Shown one piece after another: positions 17,195 to 26,109 of a stretch of DNA of 64,000 nucleotides (its first letter is position 1; every line of letters begins with the position of its first letter). Source of the DNA: Anaerocolumna xylanovorans DSM 12503 (GTDB lineage: Bacteria > Bacillota > Clostridia > Lachnospirales > Lachnospiraceae); contig NZ_FRFD01000017.1 of NCBI RefSeq assembly GCF_900143645.1, positions 42,778 to 106,777 on the forward strand. The letters run 5' to 3'. The notes under the pieces are model-generated. The model saw only the letters and a program-made list of their open reading frames with translations. It made no database searches and had not been told where the DNA came from. The position numbers and the translations under genes are program-made.

Positions 17195-18268
17195 TTATTG
17201 TTCATTCATTCTTGCAAGCTTAGCACTTTGATCAGCGGCAATGAGGCTGTCGATTACTTCTTCCAGGTCTCCGTCCATGATATTGTCAAGCTGGTGAAGA
17301 GTCAATTTGATACGGTGGTCGGTAACACGGCCCTGGGGAAAGTTATAGGTACGAATCTTTTCTGAACGGTCTCCGGTACCTACCTGGCTTCTTCTGGCTT
17401 CTGCTTCCGCATTATGGGCTTTTTCAAGTTCCAGTTCATAAAGCTTGCTTCGCAGTACCTTTAAGGCCTTATCCCTGTTCTTTAACTGAGATTTTTCATC
17501 CTGGCAGGAGATTACGATACCGGTAGGAATATGCGTAAGCCGTACCGCTGAGTCAGTGGTGTTAACGCACTGTCCGCCGTTTCCTGAGGAGCGGAATACA
17601 TCGAATTTACAGTCATTTAAATCAAGGGCTACATCCACTTCCTCTGCTTCCGGCATGATTGCAACCGTAGAGGTTGAAGTATGAATACGTCCGCCGGATT
17701 CCGTTACCGGAATACGCTGTACGCGGTGCACTCCACTTTCATATTTCATTTTGGAATATACGCCTTTCCCGTTAATCATGAAAACAACTTCCTTAAAACC
17801 GCCAAGTCCGTTTTCATTGACATTCATCATATCTATCTTCCAGTTCTGACTTTCTGCATATTTGGAATACATACGGAAAAGTTCCGCTGCAAATAAAGCT
17901 GCCTCATCTCCGCCTGCACCACCTCTGATTTCAACGATTACATTCTTCGCATCATTGGGGTCTTGGGGAAGAAGAAGTATCTTGATTTCCTTTTCAATAA
18001 CTTCCTGTTTATCTTTACATTCATTTAATTCTTCCTTGGCAAGCTCTCTAAGCTCTTCATCACTTTCTTCGTCAAGCATGGTAAGGCTATCCTCAATGCG
18101 TGCCTTGGTTTCTTTATATTCTGTGTATTTTTCTACAATAGGCGCAAGATCGTTCTGCTCCTTCATAAGCTTCCTGAAACGCGTCTGGTCATTTACTACA
18201 TTGGGGTCATTTAATTCGTCCGTCAACTCCTGGTAACGGATAAGTAAGTCTTCTAATTTATCAAACAT
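17195..18268 (-). CDS. prfA: Peptide chain release factor 1
   Basis: Recognises UAA and UAG and triggers peptide release. 357 aa. The stop-codon-reading motif P-V-T is in VQRIPVTESGGR (RF1 type). The peptidyl-transferase GGQ is in SSGNGGQCVNTTDSAVR near residue 230. The N-terminal coiled coil is rich in Glu and Lys. It follows prmC, the enzyme that methylates the GGQ glutamine, with a 50-nt gap, so substrate and modifier are co-transcribed. Confidence 0.97.
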   Translation of the reverse strand: MFDKLEDLLIRYQELTDELNDPNVVNDQTRFRKLMKEQNDLAPIVEKYTEYKETKARIEDSLTMLDEESDEELRELAKEELNECKDKQEVIEKEIKILLLPQDPNDAKNVIVEIRGGAGGDEAALFAAELFRMYSKYAESQNWKIDMMNVNENGLGGFKEVVFMINGKGVYSKMKYESGVHRVQRIPVTESGGRIHTSTSTVAIMPEAEEVDVALDLNDCKFDVFRSSGNGGQCVNTTDSAVRLTHIPTGIVISCQDEKSQLKNRDKALKVLRSKLYELELEKAHNAEAEARRSQVGTGDRSEKIRTYNFPQGRVTDHRIKLTLHQLDNIMDGDLEEVIDSLIAADQSAKLARMNEQ

Positions 18269-18318
18269 TCCGGTTCCTCCATTTCTTATATCCCTTTATT
18301 CTTTCCATATCTGAGACG

Positions 18319-19173
18319 CTAAGTAAAGGGTTCACCTTTTTTCTCATTCCATCTTCCTGTAACCACTCTGTTAAGTCCTGCCAAATCCTTTATAATATTT
18401 ATATCATCCATTCCTGCTTCTGTTAACAATTTCTTCACTGCCTCTCCCTGGTCATACCCAATTTCAAAAAAGACATATCCGCCTGGATTTAAGTAATCCT
18501 TCAATCTCTTGCATATTTCACGGTAAAAATATAACCCGTCTTCTTTTCCGTCCAAAGCGATGGTAGGTTCATTATCCTTTACCTCTTCCATCAGAGTAGT
18601 AATAACGCCGGTAGGTATATAGGGTGGATTCGATATTATTATATCATATTTTTTATTTACCTGTGAATAGATATCACTCTTCCTAAATTCAGCTGTAACC
18701 CTCAGCCTTTTTGCATTTTCACAGGCTATTTCCAATGCTTCATCAGATATATCTACTCCTGTTCCCTGCTTTACGCCGCCAAGTTTTAAAAGTGAGAGAA
18801 GAATACAGCCGGAGCCGGTACAGATGTCCAATACTTCCTTATCCTTACACACCTTTAAGGCTTCCATAACAAGAATCTCTGTGTCCTGTCTTGGTATCAG
18901 CACGCCTTCTCTGACCAGGAAATCAAGTCCCATAAATTCCTGTTCTCCGGTAATATATTGAAGGGGTATGTGCCGGCTTCTCTTTCTGATCAAATCAAGA
19001 TAAGTCTCGTAGTCTTTTTGGGTAATTTCCTTTAGAGGCTCTGCCAAATACACCGCTCTGCTTATCTTAAACTGAAAAGCCAGCAAAAGCCATGCATCAT
19101 GCTCTCCATTATCAATCTTATTTTCAGTAAGAATCTCTCTTCCGCTTTTTAAAGCATCCTGTAAGGTTATCAT
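18319..19173 (-). CDS. prmC: Release factor glutamine N5-methyltransferase
   Basis: SAM-dependent enzyme that methylates the Gln of GGQ in release factors. 284 aa: an N-terminal helical release-factor-binding domain (residues 1-80) and a Rossmann domain with VLDICTGSGCILLSL (SAM loop) and the catalytic IIISNPPYIPTG. It sits directly upstream of prfA and 12 nt after a DUF1385 gene in an apparent rpmE-DUF1385-prmC-prfA unit. Confidence 0.96.
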   Translation of the reverse strand: MITLQDALKSGREILTENKIDNGEHDAWLLLAFQFKISRAVYLAEPLKEITQKDYETYLDLIRKRSRHIPLQYITGEQEFMGLDFLVREGVLIPRQDTEILVMEALKVCKDKEVLDICTGSGCILLSLLKLGGVKQGTGVDISDEALEIACENAKRLRVTAEFRKSDIYSQVNKKYDIIISNPPYIPTGVITTLMEEVKDNEPTIALDGKEDGLYFYREICKRLKDYLNPGGYVFFEIGYDQGEAVKKLLTEAGMDDINIIKDLAGLNRVVTGRWNEKKGEPFT

Positions 19174-19185
19174 AATACTCCTGCT

Positions 19186-20502
19186 TTATTCCTTGCCTGC
19201 AGCCTCATCTGTAATTGCTACAAAATCATCTACGGCCTTTAATATCTCATCATCTTCCTCAAAAAGATTCATCGTCTTTAAGGTTTCTCTTCTTGCGGAG
19301 GTTGCTGCCATCTCTCTTGCAGACTTATTATAAGCATTGCTTTGGCTGCCTGCAGCCGGTTTTCTATTTTTATTGTTACTTGCTTTTGAAGAAGAATTAT
19401 TTGCAGTTTTCTCACTTTTTGTATTTTTACTCTGTGAATTCCCCGCCTTAGTAGTTCTTGCTTTACTGCTCTGATTATTCCCTGCACTCTTCTTATTACT
19501 ATTTTGCCTGTTTTCTTTCTTCTCTGCAGCAACTGCCTTACCGTTGTTATCAGCATCTATGGTAATGCCGGTACCCTCTGCCTCTTTTCCTAAAAAAACT
19601 CTCCAGTCAAATACTGCTTCTACGGACCTTATAGCAACTTCAATCATGTCATCGTCAGGTTCTCTGGTAGTCATACCCTGAAGCCACATGCCAGGTTTAC
19701 TTAAGACTCTTACAGCAACCGTATCATTCCTTCCGGCAAAACGGATAAATTCATAGGATACACCGGCAATTACAGGTATCAGTAAGATTCTGCTGGCATA
19801 GCGAAGCCAGGTGATATCTGTCCTTATAAACATAAAGAAAATAATACTGACAAACATTACAAGGAACAAAAAGCTGGTTCCGCATCTTTTATGCTGTCTG
19901 GACTGTCCCCTTACATTTTCTACGGTGAGGTCATATCCATTTTCAATACAATTGATGGTCTTATGCTCTGCTCCGTGATACATAAATACTCTCTTTATAT
20001 CCTTAAGCTGGGATATGGCAAATACATACAGTACAAAAAGGGCAATTCTTATAATACCTTCTATAAAGGCTACCAGACTGTCAGAAGCAATGGATTTTCC
20101 TAAAAGACCCGCTGCAAAAGCCGGCAGGACTACAAATATTCCCATAGCCAGTACAATGGCAATAACCATAGTAACAGCCATTAAGATGCTTTCTGTCTTG
20201 CCCTTAAAAACCTTCGAAAAGGCCTTATCAACCTTGGACTCTTTTTTTGCCTCTTCCTCTTCAAAAAAGCTGGCCGAAAAATTCAGCGTCTTTATCCCTA
20301 TGCCCATGGACTCCGCAAAAGCAAGTATACCTCTTAGAATGGGAAGCTTCCATATTTTATGCTTTTCCGAGATACTGTTAAAGCTATCCTTCTGTACAAC
20401 GATTTCGTTATCTGGCTTTCTTACCGCTATGGCATAATGATCTTTGTTTTTCATCATTACACCCTCAATAACTGCCTGTCCCCCGATTCCTGATGGTTTC
20501 AT
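19186..20502 (-). CDS. DUF1385 membrane protein with Ser/Asn/Lys-rich tail
   Basis: 438 aa from MKPSGIGGQAVIEGVMM; AAAGGA precedes this ATG, which is preferred over one 27 nt upstream. Residues 1-300 are the DUF1385 (YqhQ-type) domain with four or more membrane helices, a conserved YHGAEHKTINCIENG segment and GVSYEFIRFAGR. After residue ~305 comes an unusual low-complexity tail of over 100 residues dominated by Asn, Ser, Lys and Ala, ending in a short acidic helix (LFEEDDEILKAVDDFVA). The function of the core family is not established. Sits between rpmE and prmC, a common clostridial order. Confidence 0.9.
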   Translation of the reverse strand: MKPSGIGGQAVIEGVMMKNKDHYAIAVRKPDNEIVVQKDSFNSISEKHKIWKLPILRGILAFAESMGIGIKTLNFSASFFEEEEAKKESKVDKAFSKVFKGKTESILMAVTMVIAIVLAMGIFVVLPAFAAGLLGKSIASDSLVAFIEGIIRIALFVLYVFAISQLKDIKRVFMYHGAEHKTINCIENGYDLTVENVRGQSRQHKRCGTSFLFLVMFVSIIFFMFIRTDITWLRYASRILLIPVIAGVSYEFIRFAGRNDTVAVRVLSKPGMWLQGMTTREPDDDMIEVAIRSVEAVFDWRVFLGKEAEGTGITIDADNNGKAVAAEKKENRQNSNKKSAGNNQSSKARTTKAGNSQSKNTKSEKTANNSSSKASNNKNRKPAAGSQSNAYNKSAREMAATSARRETLKTMNLFEEDDEILKAVDDFVAITDEAAGKE

Positions 20503-20564
20503 ATACTTTTCCTTTCTGTGATAATCCATGTTTATAACAGGGTTATCCTGTAAACTGCGAATTT

Positions 20565-20604
20565 AAAAATAGGTTGAGATAATTAAACCTCAACCTGTTT
20601 TTAA
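20565..20604 (-). terminator. Hairpin after rpmE
   Basis: Minus strand CAGGTTGAGG...CTCAACCTATTTTTAAA: an 8-bp stem followed by a T-run, 20 nt after the rpmE stop codon. It may reduce read-through into DUF1385-prmC-prfA. Confidence 0.8.
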
Positions 20605-20624
20605 CACATAGTAGTATTGTCATT

Positions 20625-20834
20625 CTATTGTTCCTGATTAAGACCATATCTGCGGTTGAACTTATCAATAGCACCGCGAGCTGCCGCAGCTTTCTGCTGT
20701 CCGGTATAGAAAGAATGGCACTTAGAACAGATTTCTACGTGAATATCACTCTTTGTTGAACCTGTAACAAATTCATTGCCACAGTTGCAAACTACTTTTG
20801 CCTGATAGTACTTCGGATGTATTCCCTCTTTCAT
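20625..20834 (-). CDS. rpmE: 50S ribosomal protein L31, zinc-binding type
   Basis: 69 aa ribosomal protein of the large subunit. The four zinc ligands are visible as C-N-C in VVCNCGNEF and C-x-x-C in EICSKCHSFY, so this is the C+ form. The end FNRRYGL is typical of L31. An AGAGGTG ribosome site precedes the ATG. Located just after rho, as in many Firmicutes, with its own promoter at the rho stop codon. Confidence 0.97.
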   Translation of the reverse strand: MKEGIHPKYYQAKVVCNCGNEFVTGSTKSDIHVEICSKCHSFYTGQQKAAAARGAIDKFNRRYGLNQEQ

Positions 20835-20916
20835 GCTTTCACCTCTTTACAAACAAATATAATTTTTTGAAAGTTGACAAATGTCAAACTAATATCATCA
20901 TTAAAACAGCTTTCTC

Positions 20917-20945
20917 ATTATAACATAGGTTATTTACGTTTGCAA
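20917..20945 (-). promoter_or_regulatory. Sigma-A-type promoter for rpmE
   Basis: Minus strand TTGCAA (20940-20945), 17-bp spacer, TATAAT (20917-20922), about 85 nt before the rpmE ATG. A TTGACA..TGTCAA palindrome (20875-20888) lies in the leader. Confidence 0.65.
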
Positions 20946-20948
20946 GTC

Positions 20949-22529
20949 CTAATTCGTTAATTTCGTCTTTTTTACTATTTCGATAAATTCTGCATTTGTC
21001 TTCGTCTTAATAAACATATCAATGATTCTCTCTACCGCATCATCGGATTTCATACTGTTAAAGGCCTTTCGCATCAGATAGGTCGCTTCCATTTCCGGCT
21101 GCGTTAACAGCAAGTCATCCCTTCTGGTACTGGACTTCGGTAAATCTATGGCAGGGAAGATTCTTTTCTCGGAAAGGTTTCTGTCTAACACAAGTTCCAT
21201 GTTACCGGTTCCTTTAAACTCTTCAAACACTACATCATCCATACGGCTTCCGGTATCAACTAAGGCTGTCGCGAGGATGGTAAGGCTGCCGCCTTCTCTC
21301 ATATTTCTGGCTGCTCCAAAGAACCTCTTAGGCATATGAAGGGCCGCCGGATCAAGACCGCCGGAAAGTGTCCTTCCGCTTGCCTGTACGGTTAGATTGT
21401 ATGCTCTGGCAAGTCTTGTAATGCTATCCAGCAAGATTACAACATCCTGCTTATGCTCCACAAGCCTCTTGGCACGTTCAATTACCATTTCAGATACTCT
21501 CTTATGGTTATCAGGCAGCTCATCAAAGGTTGAATAAATAACCTCTACATTCTTTCCTTCAATGGATTCCTTAATGTCGGTAACTTCCTCGGGACGCTCA
21601 TCTATCAGTAAAATAATTAAATGGATGCTTGGGTGATTTATTGTAATTGCTTTGGCAATCTGCTTAAGCAAGGTTGTTTTACCAGTCTTTGGCTGGGACA
21701 CAATCATACCTCTTTGCCCCTTGCCAATAGGGGATATCAAGTCTACCATACGCATGGAAACATTGGTTCCCGGTGTTTCAAGATGAATTCTCTCATTTGG
21801 AAAAACAGGAGTAAGGTCTTCGAATTTCTTTCGTTTCTGCGCTTCTGCAGGATGAAAACCATTCACACCCTTAACGTATAATAACGCGCTGAATTTCTCT
21901 CCCTGATTTTTAATTCTGGTATTTCCTGCAACAATGTCTCCGGTTTTTAAGGAAAAACGTCTTATTTGTGCCGGTGATACATAAACATCATTTTCTCCCG
22001 GCAAATAGTTATCACAGCGTATAAAGCCATAGCCATCCGGCATAACCTCCAAGATTCCTTCCTTGGTTTCGCCGCTGTCCAAGACTTCCGCATCCTGCTG
22101 CACATTATTTTTCTTGTCGGCTTCCTGACTGCCGTTTAACTGCCAGTAGGTATTCTTTTTACTTTCCTCGGATTGGTTCTGGGTCGCCCTCTTTATGCCG
22201 TTCTCCTGCCCTAATGGGCTTCTTGTTTCCCCATCCTTCTCTGTTCTTGTGTTCTTTCTTATCTGAGTGGAGGTTGCCTTCTCTTCCTGGACCTTCTCAC
22301 TGGTAACTTTTCTATCTTTTTCTTCCTGTTCTGCCGGTTTTTTCAGTTCAACTTCTCGTTCAGTCTCACCCTTTCCAGCAATATCCGTATTATCTTTTGC
22401 TGATTCCGTACCCGCACCTAATATATCAATAAGCTCCTGCTTACGAAGTGTGGATACGCTCTTTATACCTCTGCTCTTCGCTAATGTTCTTAGCTCAGCC
22501 AAGGACATTTCACTGATTTGTACTTCCAT
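20949..22529 (-). CDS. rho: Transcription termination factor Rho with charged N-terminal insertion
   Basis: RNA-dependent helicase that ends transcription. 526 aa, about 100 longer than E. coli Rho. Residues 1-40 are the Rho-N helical domain (MSLAELRTLAKSRGIKSVST). Residues ~41-155 are an insertion rich in Glu, Lys, Gln and Asn. The RNA-binding cold-shock domain follows (GILEVMPDGYGFIRCDNYLPG). The ATPase core has Walker A SQPKTGKTTLLKQIA, Walker B IILLIDERPEEV and the Q/R-loop segment. Charged insertions at this place occur in other Rho proteins and can modify RNA binding. Confidence 0.96.
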   Translation of the reverse strand: MEVQISEMSLAELRTLAKSRGIKSVSTLRKQELIDILGAGTESAKDNTDIAGKGETEREVELKKPAEQEEKDRKVTSEKVQEEKATSTQIRKNTRTEKDGETRSPLGQENGIKRATQNQSEESKKNTYWQLNGSQEADKKNNVQQDAEVLDSGETKEGILEVMPDGYGFIRCDNYLPGENDVYVSPAQIRRFSLKTGDIVAGNTRIKNQGEKFSALLYVKGVNGFHPAEAQKRKKFEDLTPVFPNERIHLETPGTNVSMRMVDLISPIGKGQRGMIVSQPKTGKTTLLKQIAKAITINHPSIHLIILLIDERPEEVTDIKESIEGKNVEVIYSTFDELPDNHKRVSEMVIERAKRLVEHKQDVVILLDSITRLARAYNLTVQASGRTLSGGLDPAALHMPKRFFGAARNMREGGSLTILATALVDTGSRMDDVVFEEFKGTGNMELVLDRNLSEKRIFPAIDLPKSSTRRDDLLLTQPEMEATYLMRKAFNSMKSDDAVERIIDMFIKTKTNAEFIEIVKKTKLTN

Positions 22530-22701
22530 GAATTCTTGCTCCTTTACAAGTATAAAATTAATAAATTTAGTGGGAAAGGTTTCGATTTGATCTAGAAGTT
22601 CATATGAATAAAATCAAAAATGTACTACTATTTCTAATTATACAGCATAGAGCCTAAAAAATAAAGTAGGATTTTATAATTAATTGGTCCTGTCAATGCT
22701 C

Positions 22702-22730
22702 TTGATTTACCCCTCTTACAGTGTTATGAT
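22702..22730 (+). promoter_or_regulatory. Promoter for malic enzyme unit
   Basis: TTGATT (22702-22707), 17-bp spacer, TATGAT (22725-22730), 60 nt before the malic enzyme ATG in the divergent spacer with rho. Confidence 0.65.
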
Positions 22731-22789
22731 GTTTTTATCTAATTAGTTTGTAAAAGTGTATACCATGACATCAGAAAAGAGGTTACTAT

Positions 22790-23947
22790 ATGACAAACAG
22801 TGAAAAAGCACTGCTTCTGCATGAGCAGTGGCATGGAAAGATTTCAACAGACGCAAAATGTTCGGTAAAAACCAGAGAAGACCTTGCTCTTGCTTACACT
22901 CCCGGAGTTGCAGAGCCTTGTAAGGTAATAGCAGAAGATAAGGATGCGGCTTATAAATATACACTAAAGGCCAATACCGTAGCAGTAGTCTCCGACGGCA
23001 GTGCCGTTCTGGGGCTCGGAAACATAGGACCCTATGCCGCAATGCCTGTTATGGAAGGAAAAGCAGTACTTTTTAAAGAATTCGGAGGCATCAATGCCTT
23101 TCCCATCTGTCTGGATACTCAGGATACGGAAGAAATTATTGAGACAGTTATCCGTATAGCCCCTGCCTTTGGCGGCATTAACTTAGAGGATATATCCGCT
23201 CCAAGATGTTTTGAAATTGAGGAGCGATTAAAGGAACGCCTTTCGATTCCGGTATTTCATGACGACCAGCATGGTACGGCTATTGTTGTATTAGCCGGTA
23301 TCATAAATGCACTTAAGGTGACCGGCAAGACAGTAGAAAGCTCCCGGATTGTGGTTAACGGAGCCGGCTCCGCCGGAATTGCTATTGCTAAGCTCCTTTT
23401 AAATTACGGTTTCAGGCATTTGATTCTTTGTGATAAATCAGGTATGCTTTCAGAAAATACTCCCAGCCTGAACTGGATGCAGCAAAAGCTTATGACCGTT
23501 ACCAATCTTGAAAGAAAAGAAGGTTCTTTGGCTGATGCCCTAAAAGGCGCTGATATCTTTATCGGTGTATCAGCCCCCGGAATTGTTACCAAGGAGATGG
23601 TAGCTTCTATGAACAAGGATGCTATCCTGTTTGCCATGGCAAATCCGGTACCGGAAATCATGCCGGATCTGGCAAAGGAAGCCGGAGCCAGAGTTATCGG
23701 AACCGGAAGATCTGATTTCCCCAATCAGGTCAACAATGTTGTTGCCTTCCCCGGTATTTTTAAGGGAGCTCTGGAAAGCAGGGCAAGCCAGATAACAGAG
23801 GAAATGAAGCTGGCTGCTGCAAAGGCAATTGCCGGACTGGTTTCCGAAGAAGAGCTGAATGAGGATAATATACTGCCGCAGCCCTTTGACTCAAGAGTAT
23901 GTGAAGCAGTCAGCAATGCTGTAAAGGCCAATCTTGCTTCTACATAA
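22790..23947 (+). CDS. NAD(P)-dependent malic enzyme
   Basis: Oxidative decarboxylation of malate to pyruvate. 385 aa, the short bacterial form without a phosphotransacetylase domain. Motifs: AYTPGVAEPC, VSDGSAVLGLGNIGPYAAMPVMEGK, CLDTQDTEE, the metal and substrate segment FHDDQHGTAIVVLAG, the nucleotide fold VVNGAGSAGIAIAKLL, and ATGRSDFPNQVNN-like FATGR variant GTGRSDFPNQVNN. First gene of a rightward unit with a radical SAM gene and a DUF4364 gene. Cofactor preference cannot be read. Confidence 0.95.
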   Translation: MTNSEKALLLHEQWHGKISTDAKCSVKTREDLALAYTPGVAEPCKVIAEDKDAAYKYTLKANTVAVVSDGSAVLGLGNIGPYAAMPVMEGKAVLFKEFGGINAFPICLDTQDTEEIIETVIRIAPAFGGINLEDISAPRCFEIEERLKERLSIPVFHDDQHGTAIVVLAGIINALKVTGKTVESSRIVVNGAGSAGIAIAKLLLNYGFRHLILCDKSGMLSENTPSLNWMQQKLMTVTNLERKEGSLADALKGADIFIGVSAPGIVTKEMVASMNKDAILFAMANPVPEIMPDLAKEAGARVIGTGRSDFPNQVNNVVAFPGIFKGALESRASQITEEMKLAAAKAIAGLVSEEELNEDNILPQPFDSRVCEAVSNAVKANLAST

Positions 23948-23966
23948 GCCGGAAGGGAGTTAAACC

Positions 23967-24890
23967 TTGTCAGAGAAGAAAATGTGGGGTGATAAGCCCT
24001 ATTATTCCCTGGATTATTATTTAAAAGAAACCTTCGGCAGAAAAATTTATAAAATTTCATTAAATGCCGGACTGACCTGCCCCAACAGAGACGGTACTCT
24101 CGGAGTGAATGGCTGTATCTTTTGCAGCGAAGGCGGCAGCGGAGATTTCTCTTCCTCCCCCTCTCTTTCCATTACATCCCAGATAGAGGAGGCAAAGAAC
24201 AGAGTATCCGGGAAGCTTCCTGCAGGACAGACTTCATTTATTGCATACTTTCAAGCTTATACCAATACCTACGGGGAGATATCCTATTTAAGAAAAATAT
24301 TTCATGAGGCTCTGTCCAATGAGGATATTGTCCTCTTATCCATCGCAACAAGACCCGACTGTCTGGGGGCAGAGGTATTAGCCCTGCTGTCTGAATGTGC
24401 CAAAATCAAGCCTTTATGGGTGGAATTAGGATTACAGACCATACATGAGGATACGGCAAGGCTTATTCGAAGAGGCTATTCTCTGTCTGTCTTTGAAAAG
24501 GCTGTCAGAGACTTAAATGACATCGGTGCTAAGGTTATTGTCCACATGATTTTAGGCCTTCCCGGTGAAAGTCCTTCTATGATGCTCTCTTCCATGGATT
24601 ATCTCGGCAGCCAGCCGGTGCATGGTATTAAGCTGCAGCTTCTGCATGTACTAAGAGACACAGAGCTTGCCGCAATGCCCTATGAGGCACTTGCCTTAGA
24701 GGAATATACGGACCTTTTAATAGCCTGTATTGAAAGGCTTCCGCAAAATATAGTAATCCACAGGCTTACCGGTGACGGGCCTAAAAAGCTCTTACTGGCA
24801 CCTTTATGGAGCAGCAATAAAAAACTTGTTTTGAACTTTATCCGAAGGGAGATGAAAGTCAGGGATTCCTGGCAGGGAAAATTGTTGTAG
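23967..24890 (+). CDS. TIGR01212-type (YhcC-like) radical SAM protein
   Basis: 307 aa from a TTG start with GGAAGGGAG upstream. The family's iron-sulfur ligands are C38, C50 and C53 in TCPNRDGTLGVNGCIFC, the expanded spacing of this subfamily. The barrel continues with FQAYTNTYG, LSIATRPDC, WVELGLQT and HMILGLPGES. The exact reaction of the family is unclear; members are predicted RNA- or tRNA-modifying enzymes. Starts 19 nt after the malic enzyme stop. Confidence 0.92.
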   Translation: MSEKKMWGDKPYYSLDYYLKETFGRKIYKISLNAGLTCPNRDGTLGVNGCIFCSEGGSGDFSSSPSLSITSQIEEAKNRVSGKLPAGQTSFIAYFQAYTNTYGEISYLRKIFHEALSNEDIVLLSIATRPDCLGAEVLALLSECAKIKPLWVELGLQTIHEDTARLIRRGYSLSVFEKAVRDLNDIGAKVIVHMILGLPGESPSMMLSSMDYLGSQPVHGIKLQLLHVLRDTELAAMPYEALALEEYTDLLIACIERLPQNIVIHRLTGDGPKKLLLAPLWSSNKKLVLNFIRREMKVRDSWQGKLL

Positions 24891-24910
24891 TTTTTTGAGA
24901 GGAGGCTTTT

Positions 24911-25432
24911 ATGCAGTCAGATGCGTTAACTTTGTATAAACTGATTATACTGTTTCTATTAGATAAAGTGGATTTTCCACTGACAAATGCACAGATATCG
25001 AATTTTATTCTGGATAAGGAATACACCAACTATTTCAGCCTGCAGCAATGCATATCCGAATTGACGGAAGAAGAATTCATAAAGGTAGAAACTGTCGGTC
25101 ACACTTCCCTCTACCAAATAACACCCTCTGGTGAAGAAACCCTTTCCTTTTTTCAGAATATGATACCTCAGGCTATCCAGGAAGAGATACTTGCTTACCT
25201 GAAAGAAAATAAATACAGCCTGCGGGATGAAACCTCCACCTTATCCGAATATCACAAATTAAACAAGGACGAGTATATGGTTTCCTTAAGGGTTATGGAG
25301 AAGAAAAATCCGATTATCGACATTCATATATCGGTGCCTACGGAGGAGGATGCGGCTAAGGTCTGCAGCAATTGGCGCAGCCAGAGCCAGGAGATATATT
25401 CCTATGTTCTTAATCAGCTTTTAAAAGAATAA
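24911..25432 (+). CDS. DUF4364 family protein
   Basis: 173 aa. The N-terminal half is a winged-helix-like domain (LYKLIILFLLDKVDFPLTNAQ, NYFSLQQCISELTEE, TSLYQITPSGEETL), and the C-terminal half is a mixed alpha/beta domain (KNPIIDIHISVPTEEDA). Found mainly in Clostridia; the function is not known. A GAGAGGAGG site precedes the ATG. Last gene of the malic-enzyme unit, ended by a strong terminator. Confidence 0.88.
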   Translation: MQSDALTLYKLIILFLLDKVDFPLTNAQISNFILDKEYTNYFSLQQCISELTEEEFIKVETVGHTSLYQITPSGEETLSFFQNMIPQAIQEEILAYLKENKYSLRDETSTLSEYHKLNKDEYMVSLRVMEKKNPIIDIHISVPTEEDAAKVCSNWRSQSQEIYSYVLNQLLKE

Positions 25433-25444
25433 GTTAATACAAGA

Positions 25445-25480
25445 AACTCCCTTCTATTCTTTCATACAAGGGAGTTTTTT
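25445..25480. terminator. Bidirectional terminator between DUF4364 gene and engB
   Basis: Plus strand AACTCCCTT...AAGGGAGTTTTTTC: a 9-bp stem with six T. Reversed it reads AACTCCCTT...AAGGGAGTTTC, so it may also serve engB. Confidence 0.88.
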
Positions 25481-25484
25481 CATT

Positions 25485-26081
25485 CTATTCGGTTTCAATT
25501 TCAAGCGCTTCTTCGATACAAGTCCATATTTCATCTCTGCCCTGCTTAGAAAGAGCGGAAAAGGGAAGTATTTTGGTATCGCTTTTTGCGCCCAGTCCGG
25601 TTCTTAGCACTTTAATCTGCTTATCCTTCTGGCTCCGGTTTATCTTATCCAGCTTTGTGGCTATAATCACCGGCTCATAGCCCTGATGGACAATCCAGTC
25701 ATACATCAGTTTATCATTAGCAGAAGGCTCGTGACGGATGTCTATCAGAAGGAATACAATTTTAAGCTGTTTTGAGGTCTTCAAATAATTTTCAATCATT
25801 TTCCCCCATTTGGCTTTTATCTCCTCCGATACCTTTGCATATCCATACCCCGGTAAATCCACAAAATAAAGTTCTTCATTGATATTATAAAAGTTTATAG
25901 TCTGCGTCTTTCCGGGTTGGGCACTGATTCTGGCATAAGCTTTACGGTTCATCAGCCCGTTTATCAGTGAAGACTTTCCCACATTTGATTTTCCCACAAA
26001 TGCTATTTCCGGCTTCTCATTTTCAGGAAGCGTGCTGGTAATACCGCAAACTGTTTCAAGGTTTACATTTTTTACATGCAT
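25485..26081 (-). CDS. engB: Ribosome biogenesis GTPase YsxC/EngB
   Basis: Small GTPase needed for assembly of the 50S subunit. 198 aa from MHVKNVNLETVCG, with GGAG eight bases upstream; a longer frame overlaps lon and is less likely. G motifs: FVGKSNVGKSSLING (G1), DLPGYGYAKV (G3), ATKLDKINRS (G4) and FSALSKQGRDE (G5). It begins about 30 nt after lon, the usual lon-engB arrangement. Confidence 0.95.
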   Translation of the reverse strand: MHVKNVNLETVCGITSTLPENEKPEIAFVGKSNVGKSSLINGLMNRKAYARISAQPGKTQTINFYNINEELYFVDLPGYGYAKVSEEIKAKWGKMIENYLKTSKQLKIVFLLIDIRHEPSANDKLMYDWIVHQGYEPVIIATKLDKINRSQKDKQIKVLRTGLGAKSDTKILPFSALSKQGRDEIWTCIEEALEIETE

Positions 26082-26109
26082 GAAAGCATCTCCTTTCCCG
26101 TGGCTTTCC

